A stretch of DNA of 64,000 nucleotides from [Mycobacterium] manitobense (GCF_025821665.1 NZ_JACKSJ010000117.1:143139-207138); one strand, 5' to 3'; shown: positions 41,144-50,493, numbered from the stretch's first letter. The notes: a model not told the origin generated them from the sequence alone. Program-made: numbers and translations.

Positions 41144-41633
41144 GCCGGTCCCGGACCGGCCGCTCGCCGGTCAGGAATCGGTCTGGGACTACCCGCGCCC
41201 GCCGCGGCTCGAGCAGTTCCCCGGCCGGATCACCGTAGAGCTTGGCGGCGAGACCGTCGCGTCCACCAACCGCGGCTGGCGGGTGCTCGAGACCAGCCAT
41301 CCGCCGACGTACTACCTGCCCGCCGATGACTTCCGGCCCGGGGCGCTGCGGGACGCCGACGGCGCCTCGTGGTGCGAGTGGAAGGGCCGCGCCCGGTACT
41401 ACGACGTGATCGGGGGCGACCGGGTGGCGCCGCGTGCGGCGTGGACCTACCCCGAGCCGACCGCGGGGTTTCGGGCGCTCGCAGGCGCGGTCGCGGTGAT
41501 GGCGGCGCAGATGGACCGCTGCACCGTCGACGGCGAGGAGGTGCTGCCGCAGCCCGGCGGCTTCTATGGCGGCTGGATCACCAGCCGGGTGGCCGGCCCG
41601 TTCAAGGGTGTGCCCGGGTCGATGGGCTGGTAG
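41133..41633 (+). CDS. DUF427 domain protein
   Basis: A 166-residue protein with one DUF427 domain. The core reads RITVELGGETVASTNRGWRVLETSHPPTYYLP from about residue 30, then ADGASWCEWKGRARYYDV near 85 and a C-terminal GGFYGGWITSRVAGPFKG. Biochemistry of the family is unknown; the fold is a small beta barrel. The GTG start lies inside the end of the MBL gene (11-nt overlap), so translation is probably coupled. It is an insertion relative to the M. tuberculosis order. Confidence 0.8.
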   Translation: MAGRPVPDRPLAGQESVWDYPRPPRLEQFPGRITVELGGETVASTNRGWRVLETSHPPTYYLPADDFRPGALRDADGASWCEWKGRARYYDVIGGDRVAPRAAWTYPEPTAGFRALAGAVAVMAAQMDRCTVDGEEVLPQPGGFYGGWITSRVAGPFKGVPGSMGW

Positions 41634-41638
41634 GCGCG

Positions 41639-42946
41639 TCAGGCAGGCGGGGTCCAGGCGACCGGCAGGCGCTTGATGCCGTGCACGAACGCCGACCTCA
41701 GGATCGCCGGCTCCTCGGTGGCGACGATGTCGGGCACCTGGCGGTGCAGTTCACCGAACAGCATCCGGACTTCGCGGCGCGCCAGGTTCGCGCCGAGGCA
41801 GAAGTGGGCGCCGCCCGCGCCGTAGCCGATGTGATGGTTCGGCGAACGGGTGACGTCGAAGTACCACGGGTTGTCGAAGACCCGTTCGTCGCGGTTGGCC
41901 GAGCAGTACCACATGGACACCTTGTCGCCGGCCCTCATCTGCACGCCGCTCATCTCGACGTCGCGGGTCAGATTGCGCCGCATGTACATGATCGGCGAGC
42001 CCCAGCGCACGATCTCCTCGACCGCGGTCGGCGCGACGGCGTCGAAATCCGACCACCACGTGCGGCGCTGGTCCGGATAGCGCGTGAGCGCCACCATGCC
42101 GTGGCTGATCGCGTTGCGCGTGGTCTCGTTCCCCGCCGCGCACAGCAGGATGAAGAACGAGGCGATCTCCGTCGACGACAACCGCTCGCCGTTGACCTCC
42201 GCCAGCACGAGATTGGTGGTCAGGTCGTCGGCGGGCCGCGCTCTCCGGTCCTCGGCGAGCGCCATCCCGTAGCCGGCCAGTTCGGTGGCCACCGCCACGA
42301 TCTCGTCGAAGTCCCCGGACGCCTCGTCGTCGCCGATCCCCATGATCACCGACGTCCAGTGGAAGACCTTCTCCTCGTCCTCGTCCGGGATCCCCATCAT
42401 GTCGCAGATGATCTGCAGCGGCAGTGGTGCGGCCACCTCGGCGACGAAGTCGGCGCTGCCGTCGGGGTGCGCGGCGATCATGTCGTCGATCAGGCGGCGG
42501 GCCCGCTCCGCCACGCTGGCCTCGATCCTCGCCAGCATCTTCGGTGTGAAGGCCCGGTTGACGATCGCCCGCAGGCGCTGATGACGCGGGTCGTCCAGGG
42601 TGATCATCGAGCCGAAGAACTCCGAGACCTCCGGCGCCTGGTCGCCCAGTGATGTGCTCGTCGGACTGGAGCTGAACAGGTCGGGGTGGCGGCTGGCGTG
42701 GTGCACGTCGGCGTGCGACGTCAGCGCCCAGTGCCCGGCGCCGGTGGGGAACCCCGGGAACTGCGGAGCCTCGAAGAACGTGATCGGCGACTCGCGACGC
42801 AGGGTGGCGAAGGCGCCGTCGCGGCGGTCGTCGTCCCACGCCCAGAAATCGAGCGATCCGAGGTCGATGTCGCGCAACGGCACGTCGGGTGGCGGAGCAC
42901 CGTTCTCACGCGGAGAAAGGCCGATCGGGCGGACCGTAGACGTCAT
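41639..42946 (-). CDS. Cytochrome P450
   Basis: A 435-residue soluble P450. I-helix oxygen-binding motif CAAGNETTRN near residue 262, ExxR in VEEIVRWGSP near 304, and haem loop HIGYGAGGAHFCLGANLARR near 375 with the Cys thiolate ligand. The N-terminus and MITLDDPRHQRLRAIVNRAF stretch are those of mycobacterial P450s close to the CYP124/125/142 groups, many of which hydroxylate lipid or sterol side chains, but the exact CYP family cannot be named here. The ATG at 42946 has GAGGAGG upstream. No ferredoxin gene is adjacent. Confidence 0.93.
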   Translation of the reverse strand: MTSTVRPIGLSPRENGAPPPDVPLRDIDLGSLDFWAWDDDRRDGAFATLRRESPITFFEAPQFPGFPTGAGHWALTSHADVHHASRHPDLFSSSPTSTSLGDQAPEVSEFFGSMITLDDPRHQRLRAIVNRAFTPKMLARIEASVAERARRLIDDMIAAHPDGSADFVAEVAAPLPLQIICDMMGIPDEDEEKVFHWTSVIMGIGDDEASGDFDEIVAVATELAGYGMALAEDRRARPADDLTTNLVLAEVNGERLSSTEIASFFILLCAAGNETTRNAISHGMVALTRYPDQRRTWWSDFDAVAPTAVEEIVRWGSPIMYMRRNLTRDVEMSGVQMRAGDKVSMWYCSANRDERVFDNPWYFDVTRSPNHHIGYGAGGAHFCLGANLARREVRMLFGELHRQVPDIVATEEPAILRSAFVHGIKRLPVAWTPPA

Positions 42947-42991
42947 ACTTGACCTCCTCGACAGCCCGATTGTCACACGGGGAGGCGGCCC

Positions 42992-43438
42992 CTAGGGGGT
43001 GGTGTGCACAATCAGCACATCGGTCTTCGACCGGCGTGCGACGTTGGCGGGAACCGATCCGAGGAGCCGGCCGGCGATGGTGCTCAGGCCGACGTTGCCG
43101 ACGACGAGCAGATCGGCGTTGACCTCTTCGGCGAGTTCGACCAGGGCGTCGACGGGGGCGCCGACGATGGCCTTCTCCTCGATGTTCTCCGCGCCCGCGG
43201 CCTTCGCACGGTCGCGCGCCTCACGCAGGATGGCGTAGATGGGGGCGTTGCCCGACATCTTGTAGCCCTCGTCTTTGAGTACGTCCGCGGCACGCTGGTC
43301 TTCGCTCTGGGGGAAGTACGCCGTCGACACGATCAGCTTCGCACCCGACCCGGCGGCGATCTGGCCGGCGCGGTCCACCGCGCGCAACGAGGAATCCGAA
43401 CCGTCGGTGCCGACCACCACGGTCTGATAGGCGCTCAT
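42992..43438 (-). CDS. Universal stress protein, Rv1636-type cAMP-binding USP
   Basis: A 148-residue single-domain USP. The nucleotide-binding motif GxxG-x9-GS is intact (VGNVGLSTIAGRLLGSVPAN near residues 108-128), with VVVGTDGSDSSLRAV at the N-terminus. The M. tuberculosis homologue Rv1636 and its M. smegmatis counterpart bind cAMP with higher preference than ATP and are abundant cAMP sinks. A GGAGG Shine-Dalgarno precedes the ATG. The 248-bp region upstream (43439-43686) holds a possible TACTGT -10 near 43483 on the minus strand but no gene. Its link to the cyclase at 14387-15283 is functional inference. Confidence 0.92.
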   Translation of the reverse strand: MSAYQTVVVGTDGSDSSLRAVDRAGQIAAGSGAKLIVSTAYFPQSEDQRAADVLKDEGYKMSGNAPIYAILREARDRAKAAGAENIEEKAIVGAPVDALVELAEEVNADLLVVGNVGLSTIAGRLLGSVPANVARRSKTDVLIVHTTP

Positions 43439-43686
43439 CCATGTCCTCCAAGTGTCAGTTGCATCGCCGCCACCCGAGACAGTAACCCGCGCCGCCGTGG
43501 AATCGGTGCGATTCACGACACCCGGCAATGGCGTCCGGTCCCGGCAACAGCCGTTCTACCGGCACTGATGTTAGTCACCCCACGCCACGCGCCGCTTCGT
43601 ACGGTGACCAACGAGACCCATGCCACTGCCGCTCCCGCGAACTCGCACCAGCGGCCCGGACGTGATCCAGGTCATCACAACGGGTT

Positions 43687-45321
43687 TCACGTCTCCCGAT
43701 GGCGCGGATCGAAATTCGACGACGGCGCCTCCCCGACGTGGACGGCAAAGTCGGTGTCGGAGAACGTGTAGCGGTACCACGGTTCGTCATCGCAGCGTCC
43801 CAGTTGGGGCCGCAGATTGCTGAACGCTCCGTAGACAACCTTGTAGGGCTGGCCGTTGTACTGCTGGAGGATCTCCTTCCAGGTCCGCGGCGCCGCGCGG
43901 ATGAAGTCCGCCATGTCCGCGGTCAGGTCCTGCTCCGACATCACCACGACCCCGGGTGGCGGATCGCCGAGTTCGAACACGGTGCTCCGGTCGAAATGCG
44001 AACGCACGAACTTGGGACTGATCGGGATGGTGCAGTCCAGCCCGATCTTCGACGCGGTGCCCGGAGCCGCGTCCTCGGCGATCATCGGGTCGACTGTCAT
44101 CGTGTTGCCGTTCGGGATGGTCACCGTGTCGAGGTGCGGCATGTACCGGAAGGCCATCGCGAACTGCACCGCGTTGTCGTCCCAGATGTCGACGTCTTCG
44201 TCGAAGACCATCGCGATCTTCGGCAGCCCCTGCTTCGAGCAGGTCAGCATCACCCCGAGGGCCTGCTTCGAGTCGCCGGCGCCGCGCGGCCTGATCTTCG
44301 CGTACACGATGTTCGACAGGCCGCCCAGCGGCGCGCGGACCTCCTTGACGTCGATTCCCGCCATCGCCAGGCCGCCGTAGAGATCGGACTCGATCATCGG
44401 CAGCTGCAACATGTTGTCGGTGTGCCAGGGGTGTCTCCCGCCGATCGTCGCGTGCTGGAAGATGCCGCCCCTGCGGAAGGTCATCGCCTTCACCACCGCA
44501 CGGTAGTTCGCCTTGATCCCGCCGCCGTACATGCCGGTGAACTCGCCGTACGGTCCCTCGTCGTGAGTCAGCCCCTCCGTCGCCATCAGTTCGCACTCGA
44601 TGACGATCTCCGCATTGGCCGGCACCAGGAGGTCGATGGTCTCGCACTTCACCAGCTTCGCGGGATGCCCGTAGAAACTGCCGAGGACCTCGAAGTCGTC
44701 GGTTCCGGGCGGCACCCCCGTCAGTGCGGCCACCTTGTCCACCAGAGGGCCGCCCAGGACGATCGCCAGTTCGAGATTGTGCCCCTTGGCCTGTGCCGCT
44801 TGCGCATTCAGGCGGGCCCGGTGCGACGTGCACGTCATGTCGAACATCTTCTCGGTCCTGGTCCGGAACATGCTGCGGTAGATGCCCCAGTCGTAGACAC
44901 CGGTGTCCGGGTGCTTGGTCACCACCAGGTTGTCGTTCGTGTAGGCGTGACCGTCACGATCGTGGTGCAGGAACAGCGGTAGCCGGGTCAGGTCGACGTC
45001 GTCACCGGTGAGGATGACCTCCTTGCACGGCGCGGTGTCGACGACCTCGGGCTTGATCCGGCCCTTGCCGAGCTCCACCATCCGCCGCCCGGTCTCACTC
45101 TTCTCACAACCCAGCGCCCACGCCGTCTGGTCCTGATTCGAATATGCGTTGGCCAGGAACTGGAATTCGCAGTCGGTGACATGCTCGACCAGCACCGCGG
45201 TCAGCGGATTGGCCTCCATCACTGCGGGCAGTTCGTCCACCCGCTTCTCGTCGGTGATGCGGACCAGCATCCCGGCCTTTTCCATCTCGTCGACGAATTC
45301 GCTCAGGCTCTGCTGGGGCAT
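43687..45321 (-). CDS. UbiD-family decarboxylase (longer paralogue)
   Basis: A 544-residue UbiD-type decarboxylase, which uses prenylated FMN to add or remove CO2 on unsaturated or aromatic acids. The prFMN and metal region reads VYDWGIYRSMFRTRTEKMF near residue 150. The catalytic Glu/Asp block is in ECELMATEGLTHDEGPYGEFTG near 245. It forms a set with a SRPBCC protein and a second UbiD gene 11 nt and about 460 nt upstream. No UbiX (prFMN synthase) gene is in the window. The C-terminal 60 residues extend beyond the shorter paralogue. Substrate unknown. Confidence 0.88.
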   Translation of the reverse strand: MPQQSLSEFVDEMEKAGMLVRITDEKRVDELPAVMEANPLTAVLVEHVTDCEFQFLANAYSNQDQTAWALGCEKSETGRRMVELGKGRIKPEVVDTAPCKEVILTGDDVDLTRLPLFLHHDRDGHAYTNDNLVVTKHPDTGVYDWGIYRSMFRTRTEKMFDMTCTSHRARLNAQAAQAKGHNLELAIVLGGPLVDKVAALTGVPPGTDDFEVLGSFYGHPAKLVKCETIDLLVPANAEIVIECELMATEGLTHDEGPYGEFTGMYGGGIKANYRAVVKAMTFRRGGIFQHATIGGRHPWHTDNMLQLPMIESDLYGGLAMAGIDVKEVRAPLGGLSNIVYAKIRPRGAGDSKQALGVMLTCSKQGLPKIAMVFDEDVDIWDDNAVQFAMAFRYMPHLDTVTIPNGNTMTVDPMIAEDAAPGTASKIGLDCTIPISPKFVRSHFDRSTVFELGDPPPGVVVMSEQDLTADMADFIRAAPRTWKEILQQYNGQPYKVVYGAFSNLRPQLGRCDDEPWYRYTFSDTDFAVHVGEAPSSNFDPRHRET

Positions 45322-45331
45322 GGCCCGTTCC

Positions 45332-45754
45332 TCACTCGAATGCCGGTGCGGCGTCGCCGGTCTCGACGTAGTCCCGCAGATGGTGGAGCAGCACGCCCCA
45401 TGTCGTGTTGCACTTGCGGAAGTTCCCGTGGGTGCCCGGCCAGCCGGCGTGAACGTGCTCGACGAGCGTGCGGCCGTCGTCGCTCGCGGTCAGCGTGAAG
45501 GTGGCCGTCGTACCCACCGAGTCGCCGGGGCCGCGGGTGCACCGCCACCCGACCAGGCGTGGCGATTCGGAAGTCGTCACCTCCCATCCGAATTCGGGGT
45601 GATCGGCGAAACGGAACACCCATTCGCCGCCCACCTCACCGGTGCCCTCCGCCGACGGGGTGTGCCACCCGGCCACGCCGTCGCGGGTGGTCAACGCCTC
45701 GAACACGCGCTCGGGCGCCGCGGCGATCTTGATCTCGTGATGGATCTCGGGCAT
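45332..45754 (-). CDS. SRPBCC/AHSA1-like ligand-binding protein
   Basis: A 140-residue START-like (SRPBCC, Activator of Hsp90 ATPase homologue 1) protein: IHHEIKIAAAPERVFEALTT at the start, GGEWVFRF near 45, and WGVLLHHLRDYVETG at the C-terminus. Such proteins bind hydrophobic or aromatic ligands in a deep cavity. It sits between two UbiD-type genes in the same direction with short gaps (28 and 10 nt), so it may bind or hand over the substrate of the decarboxylases. An Hsp90 role is unlikely. Confidence 0.83.
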   Translation of the reverse strand: MPEIHHEIKIAAAPERVFEALTTRDGVAGWHTPSAEGTGEVGGEWVFRFADHPEFGWEVTTSESPRLVGWRCTRGPGDSVGTTATFTLTASDDGRTLVEHVHAGWPGTHGNFRKCNTTWGVLLHHLRDYVETGDAAPAFE

Positions 45755-45782
45755 CGAGAGGCCTTTCGTCTCTACGGGGTGT

Positions 45783-47219
45783 TCAGGGCGCCAGTTCCGG
45801 GAAGTCGTAGTCGCGCCACCCCGGGACGTCGGCGACTTCTGTGAAGTGGCCGACGAACTCGGCGCCGTGCTCGGCGAGCGAGGGGCCGCAGGCATCGCCG
45901 GCGATTTTCACCACCGTGCCGTAGGGGTAGGTGGCGTCGATGCCGAGTGCGGATCCGGTGCGGCGGTCCGGCTCGAGGGATTCGTCGAGGGTCGGATCCA
46001 GCGGCCCGCCGGGCAGGCCGTCGACGATGATCACGTCGCGGGCCGGCTGTGAGCGGAACGCGATGGCCCACTCGACCTCTCCCGGATCCTGGACGTCGAT
46101 GTCGGGGTCGACGACGATCACCGTCTTGGGTCGGACGTTGGAGCCCATCGCGGTCAGGATGGCGTTGCGGGCCTCGCCGGTGAACCGCGGGCGCATCGCC
46201 ATCACCACGCGAAAGTTCACTCCTCCCGACGGCGGGATCGCCACCCGTTCGATCGTCGGGAACGTCGTCCGCATCGACTTGAGGAACGACGCCTCGAACG
46301 CCAACTGCTTGAGCACGTGGTTCTCGGTGGTCGGCTTGCCGGTGAGCAGCGCCTGGAAGTAGGGGTCGTTCCGGTGGGTCAGGGCCAGCGGCCGCGCGAT
46401 CGGCTTCATCGAACCCGGCGTGTAGTACCCGGTGTACTCCCCCAGCGGACCCTCGAACACGGTCTGGGTGAAGTCGACCTCGAACTCGATGACGAACTCG
46501 GCGCGTGCAGGCACCTCCAGATCGATGGTGCGGCAGCGCACCAGTTCGACGGCGGCGCCGCGCAGGCCGCCGGCCACCTCGAAGTCGTTCGTGTCGTCGG
46601 GCACCTGGATCGGACCGGTGTAGGCGAGCATCGGATCGACGCCGATGACCAGCGCCGCGCGAAACGTCTTGTCGCCGCGGGCGACCGCCTTGGCGATGTG
46701 CTTGCCGAAGCGGTGGTTGGGCATCGCCAGGAACGACAGCGTGCGGGAATCGATGACCTCGAACCGGTAGTGCCCGATGTCCGGGACGCCGGTGTCGGGG
46801 TCGCGGCTCACCACGATGCCCGGCGTGATGTAGGGCCCGCCGTCGTCGGGGCTGTACCGGGGCACCGGCAACGTCGTCAGGTCGATGTCGTCGCCCAGGA
46901 TCACGTTCTCGTGCACCGGGGCGTCCTCGACGAACACCGGCGGGATCCGTCGGCCCAATCCCTCGGTGATGTGCGCCATCACCGCGTCCTCGTCGCAGCC
47001 GTACGCGATCAGCGCCTTGGCCCGCGAGTTGTACACCCCGCCGACGAGTGGGAACCGGGTTCCGTTGTCCCGGAACACCACGGCGGGGCCGTTGACCGAA
47101 GCGCTCTTGCGCATCGCCTTGGCCACCTCGAGTTCGAGTGCGACGGGCCGGGTGACGTCGATCAACTCGCCTCGGGACCTCAGTGCATCGAGGAACTCCC
47201 GGAAATCCTGGAACGGCAT
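45783..47219 (-). CDS. UbiD-family decarboxylase (shorter paralogue)
   Basis: A 478-residue UbiD-family protein and probable first gene of the UbiD-SRPBCC-UbiD set. It starts FQDFREFLDALRSRGELIDV, as UbiD proteins do, with the prFMN/metal block VPDIGHYRFEVIDSRTLSF near 145 and the acidic block IEFEVDFTQTVFEGPLGEYTG near 240. The ATG at 47219 was used; a GTG five codons upstream is also possible. A TAAGGT -10 near 47270 on the minus strand may drive it. The two UbiD proteins clearly differ in length and active-site surroundings, so they are not recent duplicates. Substrate unknown. Confidence 0.87.
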   Translation of the reverse strand: MPFQDFREFLDALRSRGELIDVTRPVALELEVAKAMRKSASVNGPAVVFRDNGTRFPLVGGVYNSRAKALIAYGCDEDAVMAHITEGLGRRIPPVFVEDAPVHENVILGDDIDLTTLPVPRYSPDDGGPYITPGIVVSRDPDTGVPDIGHYRFEVIDSRTLSFLAMPNHRFGKHIAKAVARGDKTFRAALVIGVDPMLAYTGPIQVPDDTNDFEVAGGLRGAAVELVRCRTIDLEVPARAEFVIEFEVDFTQTVFEGPLGEYTGYYTPGSMKPIARPLALTHRNDPYFQALLTGKPTTENHVLKQLAFEASFLKSMRTTFPTIERVAIPPSGGVNFRVVMAMRPRFTGEARNAILTAMGSNVRPKTVIVVDPDIDVQDPGEVEWAIAFRSQPARDVIIVDGLPGGPLDPTLDESLEPDRRTGSALGIDATYPYGTVVKIAGDACGPSLAEHGAEFVGHFTEVADVPGWRDYDFPELAP

Positions 47220-47423
47220 CGCGCGGTGCCCCACTCCTGTCGCCCCGAATCCCCAGCAAAGACAATCAGGACCTTACTGGGAGGCCGCGGCGGGTGGGCT
47301 CTTTCGGTGTGTATGCGCAGTCGCCGCCGTGCCGGGCGACGCACCGGAACGGGACGGACGGGCGAACGGGAATCCGCCGGGTTACGGTTTTGCCGGTTGT
47401 CGAGAGGGTAGCGAGTCGAGCGC

Positions 47424-48962
47424 GTGGATCTTTCACTGAAACCGGAGCGTCGTGAGGACGCCCGTCGAGCACTGCGGGCCGGTCGGTTCGACCCCCTGGT
47501 GGTGGCGCTGTTCACCGCCGCGGTGAGCGCTGCCGGCGCCGCCCGGCCGTCGCTGTGGTTCGACGAGGCGGCGACGATCTCTGCCGCGACGCGACCGGTG
47601 ACGGATCTGTGGCGACTGCTGCACAACATCGATGCGGTGCACGGCCTCTACTACCTGATCATGCACGGGTGGTTCGCCGTGTTCCCGGTGACCGAGTTCT
47701 GGATCCGGTTCTCCAGCTGCCTGGCCGTGGCGGGCGCTTCGGCCGGCGTCGTGGTGCTCGGCAGGCAGTTCTCCGGCCGGACGACGGCGGTATGCGCGGG
47801 AATCTGCTTCGCGATCCTGCCGCGCATCACGTGGGCGGGCATCGAGGGCCGGTCGTACGCGCTGTCCGCACTCGCCGCGGTCTGGGTGAGCGTGCTGCTC
47901 GTCGCCGCCGTCCGTCGCAGGCGCCGCTCGTGGTGGGCGTTCTACACCGGCGCGCTGATCGTGTGCACCGTGCTCAACGTGTTCATGGTGTTGCTCGCGC
48001 TGGTGCACGCGGTGCTGCTGGCCGTGCTCGCACCCCGGCGTGCCGCGGTCCTCGGCTGGCTGGCCGCGACTGTGGTGTCGCTGATCGCGGTGACACCGTT
48101 CCTGCTGTACTGCCGGACGCAGATCATCCAGGTGCGGTGGATCGCCCCGTTGAGCCTCGACACCGTGGTCGAGATCGCCGAGGAACAGTACTTCGACCAC
48201 AGCGTGGCGTTCGCGGTGCTCGCCGGCGTCACCATCGCGGCTGCGGTGGTGCTACGGCGGACCCGGGCGATGACCGGCGGCGACCGGCGGCTGGCCGTCC
48301 TCACCGCCGCGTGGATCGCGCTGCCGACCGCGGTGCTGGTGGCCTATTCGGCGCTGGCCGGACCGATCTACTACCCGCGCTACCTGACCTTCACCGCGCC
48401 CGCGATGGCGCTGCTGCTCGGTGTGTGTGTCACCACCGTCGCCCGCAGCCGCGAGCGGATCACCGCCTGGCTCGCGGTGTTCGCGCTGGCCGCCACACCG
48501 AACTACCTGTTCGTCCAACGTGGGCCGTACGCCAAGGAGGGCATGGACTTCAGCCATGTCGCCGACGTCATCTCCGCGCACGCACAGCCGGGCGACTGCC
48601 TGGTGCTGGACAACACCACCGACTGGAAGCCGGGCCCGATCCGGCCGCTGACCGCGGCGCGTCCGGCGGCCTACGCGGAGCTGGTAGACCCCGGCCGCGG
48701 CCGGCGCGCGGCCGAGCGGGGTTGGCTGTGGGACTCCCATCTCGGTATCCGCGGCGTAGCCGACCGCATCCAGGAGTGCACCGTGCTGTGGACGGTGTCC
48801 GAGCGCGACGAGACGGTGCCCGACCGCGAATCCGGGACGACGCTGGACCCCGGGCCGCGGCTCGGCGGTGCACCGGCCTACCGGGTGCCCGAACGGATGG
48901 GCTTCCACCTCGTGGAACGGTGGCAGTTCAGCTTCGCCCAGGTGGCCAAGTCGACCAGGTAG
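47424..48962 (+). CDS. GT-C-fold membrane glycosyltransferase (Rv1635c/CapA-type by position)
   Basis: A 512-residue polytopic protein of about 10-11 helices. The luminal/periplasmic DE motif of polyprenyl-phosphate-sugar-dependent GT-C enzymes is in SLWFDEAAT near residue 46, and RSYALSALAAVWVS near 148 resembles ArnT/PMT-type proteins. A soluble C-terminal domain follows from about residue 360. In M. tuberculosis the gene at this place (Rv1635c, CapA) adds mannose caps to lipoarabinomannan from decaprenyl-phosphomannose. The identity here rests on gene order and topology; whether this organism makes mannose caps cannot be seen. The GTG start has a weak AGGG upstream. Confidence 0.75.
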   Translation: MDLSLKPERREDARRALRAGRFDPLVVALFTAAVSAAGAARPSLWFDEAATISAATRPVTDLWRLLHNIDAVHGLYYLIMHGWFAVFPVTEFWIRFSSCLAVAGASAGVVVLGRQFSGRTTAVCAGICFAILPRITWAGIEGRSYALSALAAVWVSVLLVAAVRRRRRSWWAFYTGALIVCTVLNVFMVLLALVHAVLLAVLAPRRAAVLGWLAATVVSLIAVTPFLLYCRTQIIQVRWIAPLSLDTVVEIAEEQYFDHSVAFAVLAGVTIAAAVVLRRTRAMTGGDRRLAVLTAAWIALPTAVLVAYSALAGPIYYPRYLTFTAPAMALLLGVCVTTVARSRERITAWLAVFALAATPNYLFVQRGPYAKEGMDFSHVADVISAHAQPGDCLVLDNTTDWKPGPIRPLTAARPAAYAELVDPGRGRRAAERGWLWDSHLGIRGVADRIQECTVLWTVSERDETVPDRESGTTLDPGPRLGGAPAYRVPERMGFHLVERWQFSFAQVAKSTR

Positions 48963-49000
48963 CCCGATAGAACTCCGTGCAGGCGGGTAGTCCTGCCGAC

Positions 49001-49669
49001 ATGGCCGCTCGTCCGCCCGGCGCTCAGGAGTTCGTCCCCGCCACCGCCGATCTCGCGGTACTGGCCGATGCGGCCCAGGGCTGCAAGGGCTGCGATCTGT
49101 ACCTCGACGCCACCCAGACCGTCTTCGGGGCGGGCAGCGCAGCGGCGACGATGATGCTGGTCGGCGAACAACCCGGCGACCAGGAGGACCGGGCGGGTGC
49201 GCCGTTCGTCGGCCCGGCGGGCAAGCTGCTCGACCGCGCGCTCGTCGCCGCCGGAATCGACCGCGACGCCGTCTATGTGACCAACGCCGTCAAGCACTTC
49301 AAGTTCACGCTGCCCGAGCGGGGCACGCGCCGGATCCACAAGACGCCGAGCCGCACCGAGGTGGTGGCCTGCCGCCCGTGGCTGATCACCGAGCTGGACG
49401 CCATCGAGCCCGACGTGGTGGTGCTACTCGGCGCGACGGCCGCGAAAGCATTGCTGGGCAACGACTTCCGTGTCACCGCCCACCGCGGCGAGGTGCTGCG
49501 CCTGCCGCCGTCGACCACCGGCCTGGACTTCGACCCGCAGGTCGTGGCCACCGTGCACCCGTCATCGGTGCTGCGGGGCCCGCCGGAGGACCGGGAGAAG
49601 GCGTTCGACGACCTGACCGCCGACCTGCGGGTGGCCGCCGGCCTGCTCGGTCAGCCGCGGCCGAAGTAG
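49001..49669 (+). CDS. udgX: Uracil-DNA-binding/glycosylase family protein UdgX
   Basis: A 222-residue uracil-DNA glycosylase-superfamily protein. Motif A is MLVGEQPGDQEDRAGAPFVG, the UdgX form, and the RRIHK loop (GTRRIHKTPSR near residue 107) that is unique to UdgX is present; its His forms a covalent bond with uracil-containing DNA. Motif B is VHPSSVLRG. M. smegmatis UdgX is the founding member, and this protein aligns with it along its length. The ATG at 49001 gives the family's N-terminus; a GTG at 48977 is in frame. The 3' end overlaps the convergent thioesterase gene by 19 bp. Confidence 0.92.
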   Translation: MAARPPGAQEFVPATADLAVLADAAQGCKGCDLYLDATQTVFGAGSAAATMMLVGEQPGDQEDRAGAPFVGPAGKLLDRALVAAGIDRDAVYVTNAVKHFKFTLPERGTRRIHKTPSRTEVVACRPWLITELDAIEPDVVVLLGATAAKALLGNDFRVTAHRGEVLRLPPSTTGLDFDPQVVATVHPSSVLRGPPEDREKAFDDLTADLRVAAGLLGQPRPK

Positions 49670-50493
49670 ACCTCCTGCGTCACCGTGCAGAGCAGTTCGC
49701 CGCCACGATTGAACATCGTCGCCGTGGCCAGGCCGCGGCCGTCGATGCCGCTGGGCGACACCTGGTCGGACAGAATCCAGTCGGACAGCCGCGGCGGCCG
49801 GTGGAACCACATCGCGTGGTCGATCAACGCATTGAACACGCTGGTCTGCGTGGTGCGCCGCATCGTCATCGTGGTCTCCAGCACGGTGGTGCCTGAGACG
49901 TAGACGAGCAGTGCGGTGTGGATCAGCGGGTCTGCGCCTGCCAGCACGGCTGCATCGCCGGCGGGGCGCCACCACATCCGGATCCGCGGCGACGGCTCGG
50001 GGAGGTCGAGCGCGAGTCGAGGCGGGGGGTCGGCGTAGCGCAACTCGAACGGCTGCGGCCGCACCCAGTACCCGCCCACCTCCTCGGCGTAGGGCCGCAG
50101 CTGCTCCTGGATCGGCGTCAGGTCGTCGGGCGCGGGAACCTCGGGCAGCGGCTGGTGGTACTCCAGGCCGTCCACCGGTGTGGTGAAGGAGGCGAGCGCC
50201 TCGAGCAGCACCTGGCCGTCCTGGCGGCCCGTCAGCCGACGGGTGGCAAGCGTGCCGCCGTCGCGCAACCGGCTCACCTCGAACTCGACCGGATAGCGGG
50301 CGTCCCCCGCACGCAGCAGAAAGACGTGGAAGCTGTGCGGCAACCGGCCAGGAGCCGTCCGTCCGGCAGCGACCAGCGCCTGCCCCGCGATGTGGCCACC
50401 CACGATGTGGTGGTGGGCGTTGTCGAGCTGCGTGGCGAGGAACGCGTCCTCACCCACCTGCGCGACGTCAAGGGTGTCGACGATGTCGGCCAT
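49651..50493 (-). CDS. Acyl-CoA thioesterase II (TesB-like, double hotdog)
   Basis: A 280-residue double-hotdog thioesterase. It shows HIVGGHIAGQALVAAGRT near residue 28, HSFHVFLLRAGDARYPVEFEV near 53, and in the second repeat NALIDHAMWFHRPPRLSDW, with the family's Asp and Gln/Thr active-site residues (the Asp likely in IDHAMW). It hydrolyses medium or long acyl-CoA. It is convergent with udgX and shares 19 bp of coding DNA with it. The start ATG lies about 100 nt from the divergent kinase start. Confidence 0.9.
   Translation of the reverse strand: MADIVDTLDVAQVGEDAFLATQLDNAHHHIVGGHIAGQALVAAGRTAPGRLPHSFHVFLLRAGDARYPVEFEVSRLRDGGTLATRRLTGRQDGQVLLEALASFTTPVDGLEYHQPLPEVPAPDDLTPIQEQLRPYAEEVGGYWVRPQPFELRYADPPPRLALDLPEPSPRIRMWWRPAGDAAVLAGADPLIHTALLVYVSGTTVLETTMTMRRTTQTSVFNALIDHAMWFHRPPRLSDWILSDQVSPSGIDGRGLATATMFNRGGELLCTVTQEVYFGRG

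Noticed and set aside
43529..43545. GGGAC..GCC sequence upstream of the stress-protein gene, considered as a DosR box
   Set aside because: Too few matches to the DosR consensus, and no symmetrical second half.
45772..47265. A 497-residue minus-strand frame over the shorter UbiD gene
   Set aside because: Arg/Pro-rich composition; the overlapping frame encodes a clear UbiD protein.
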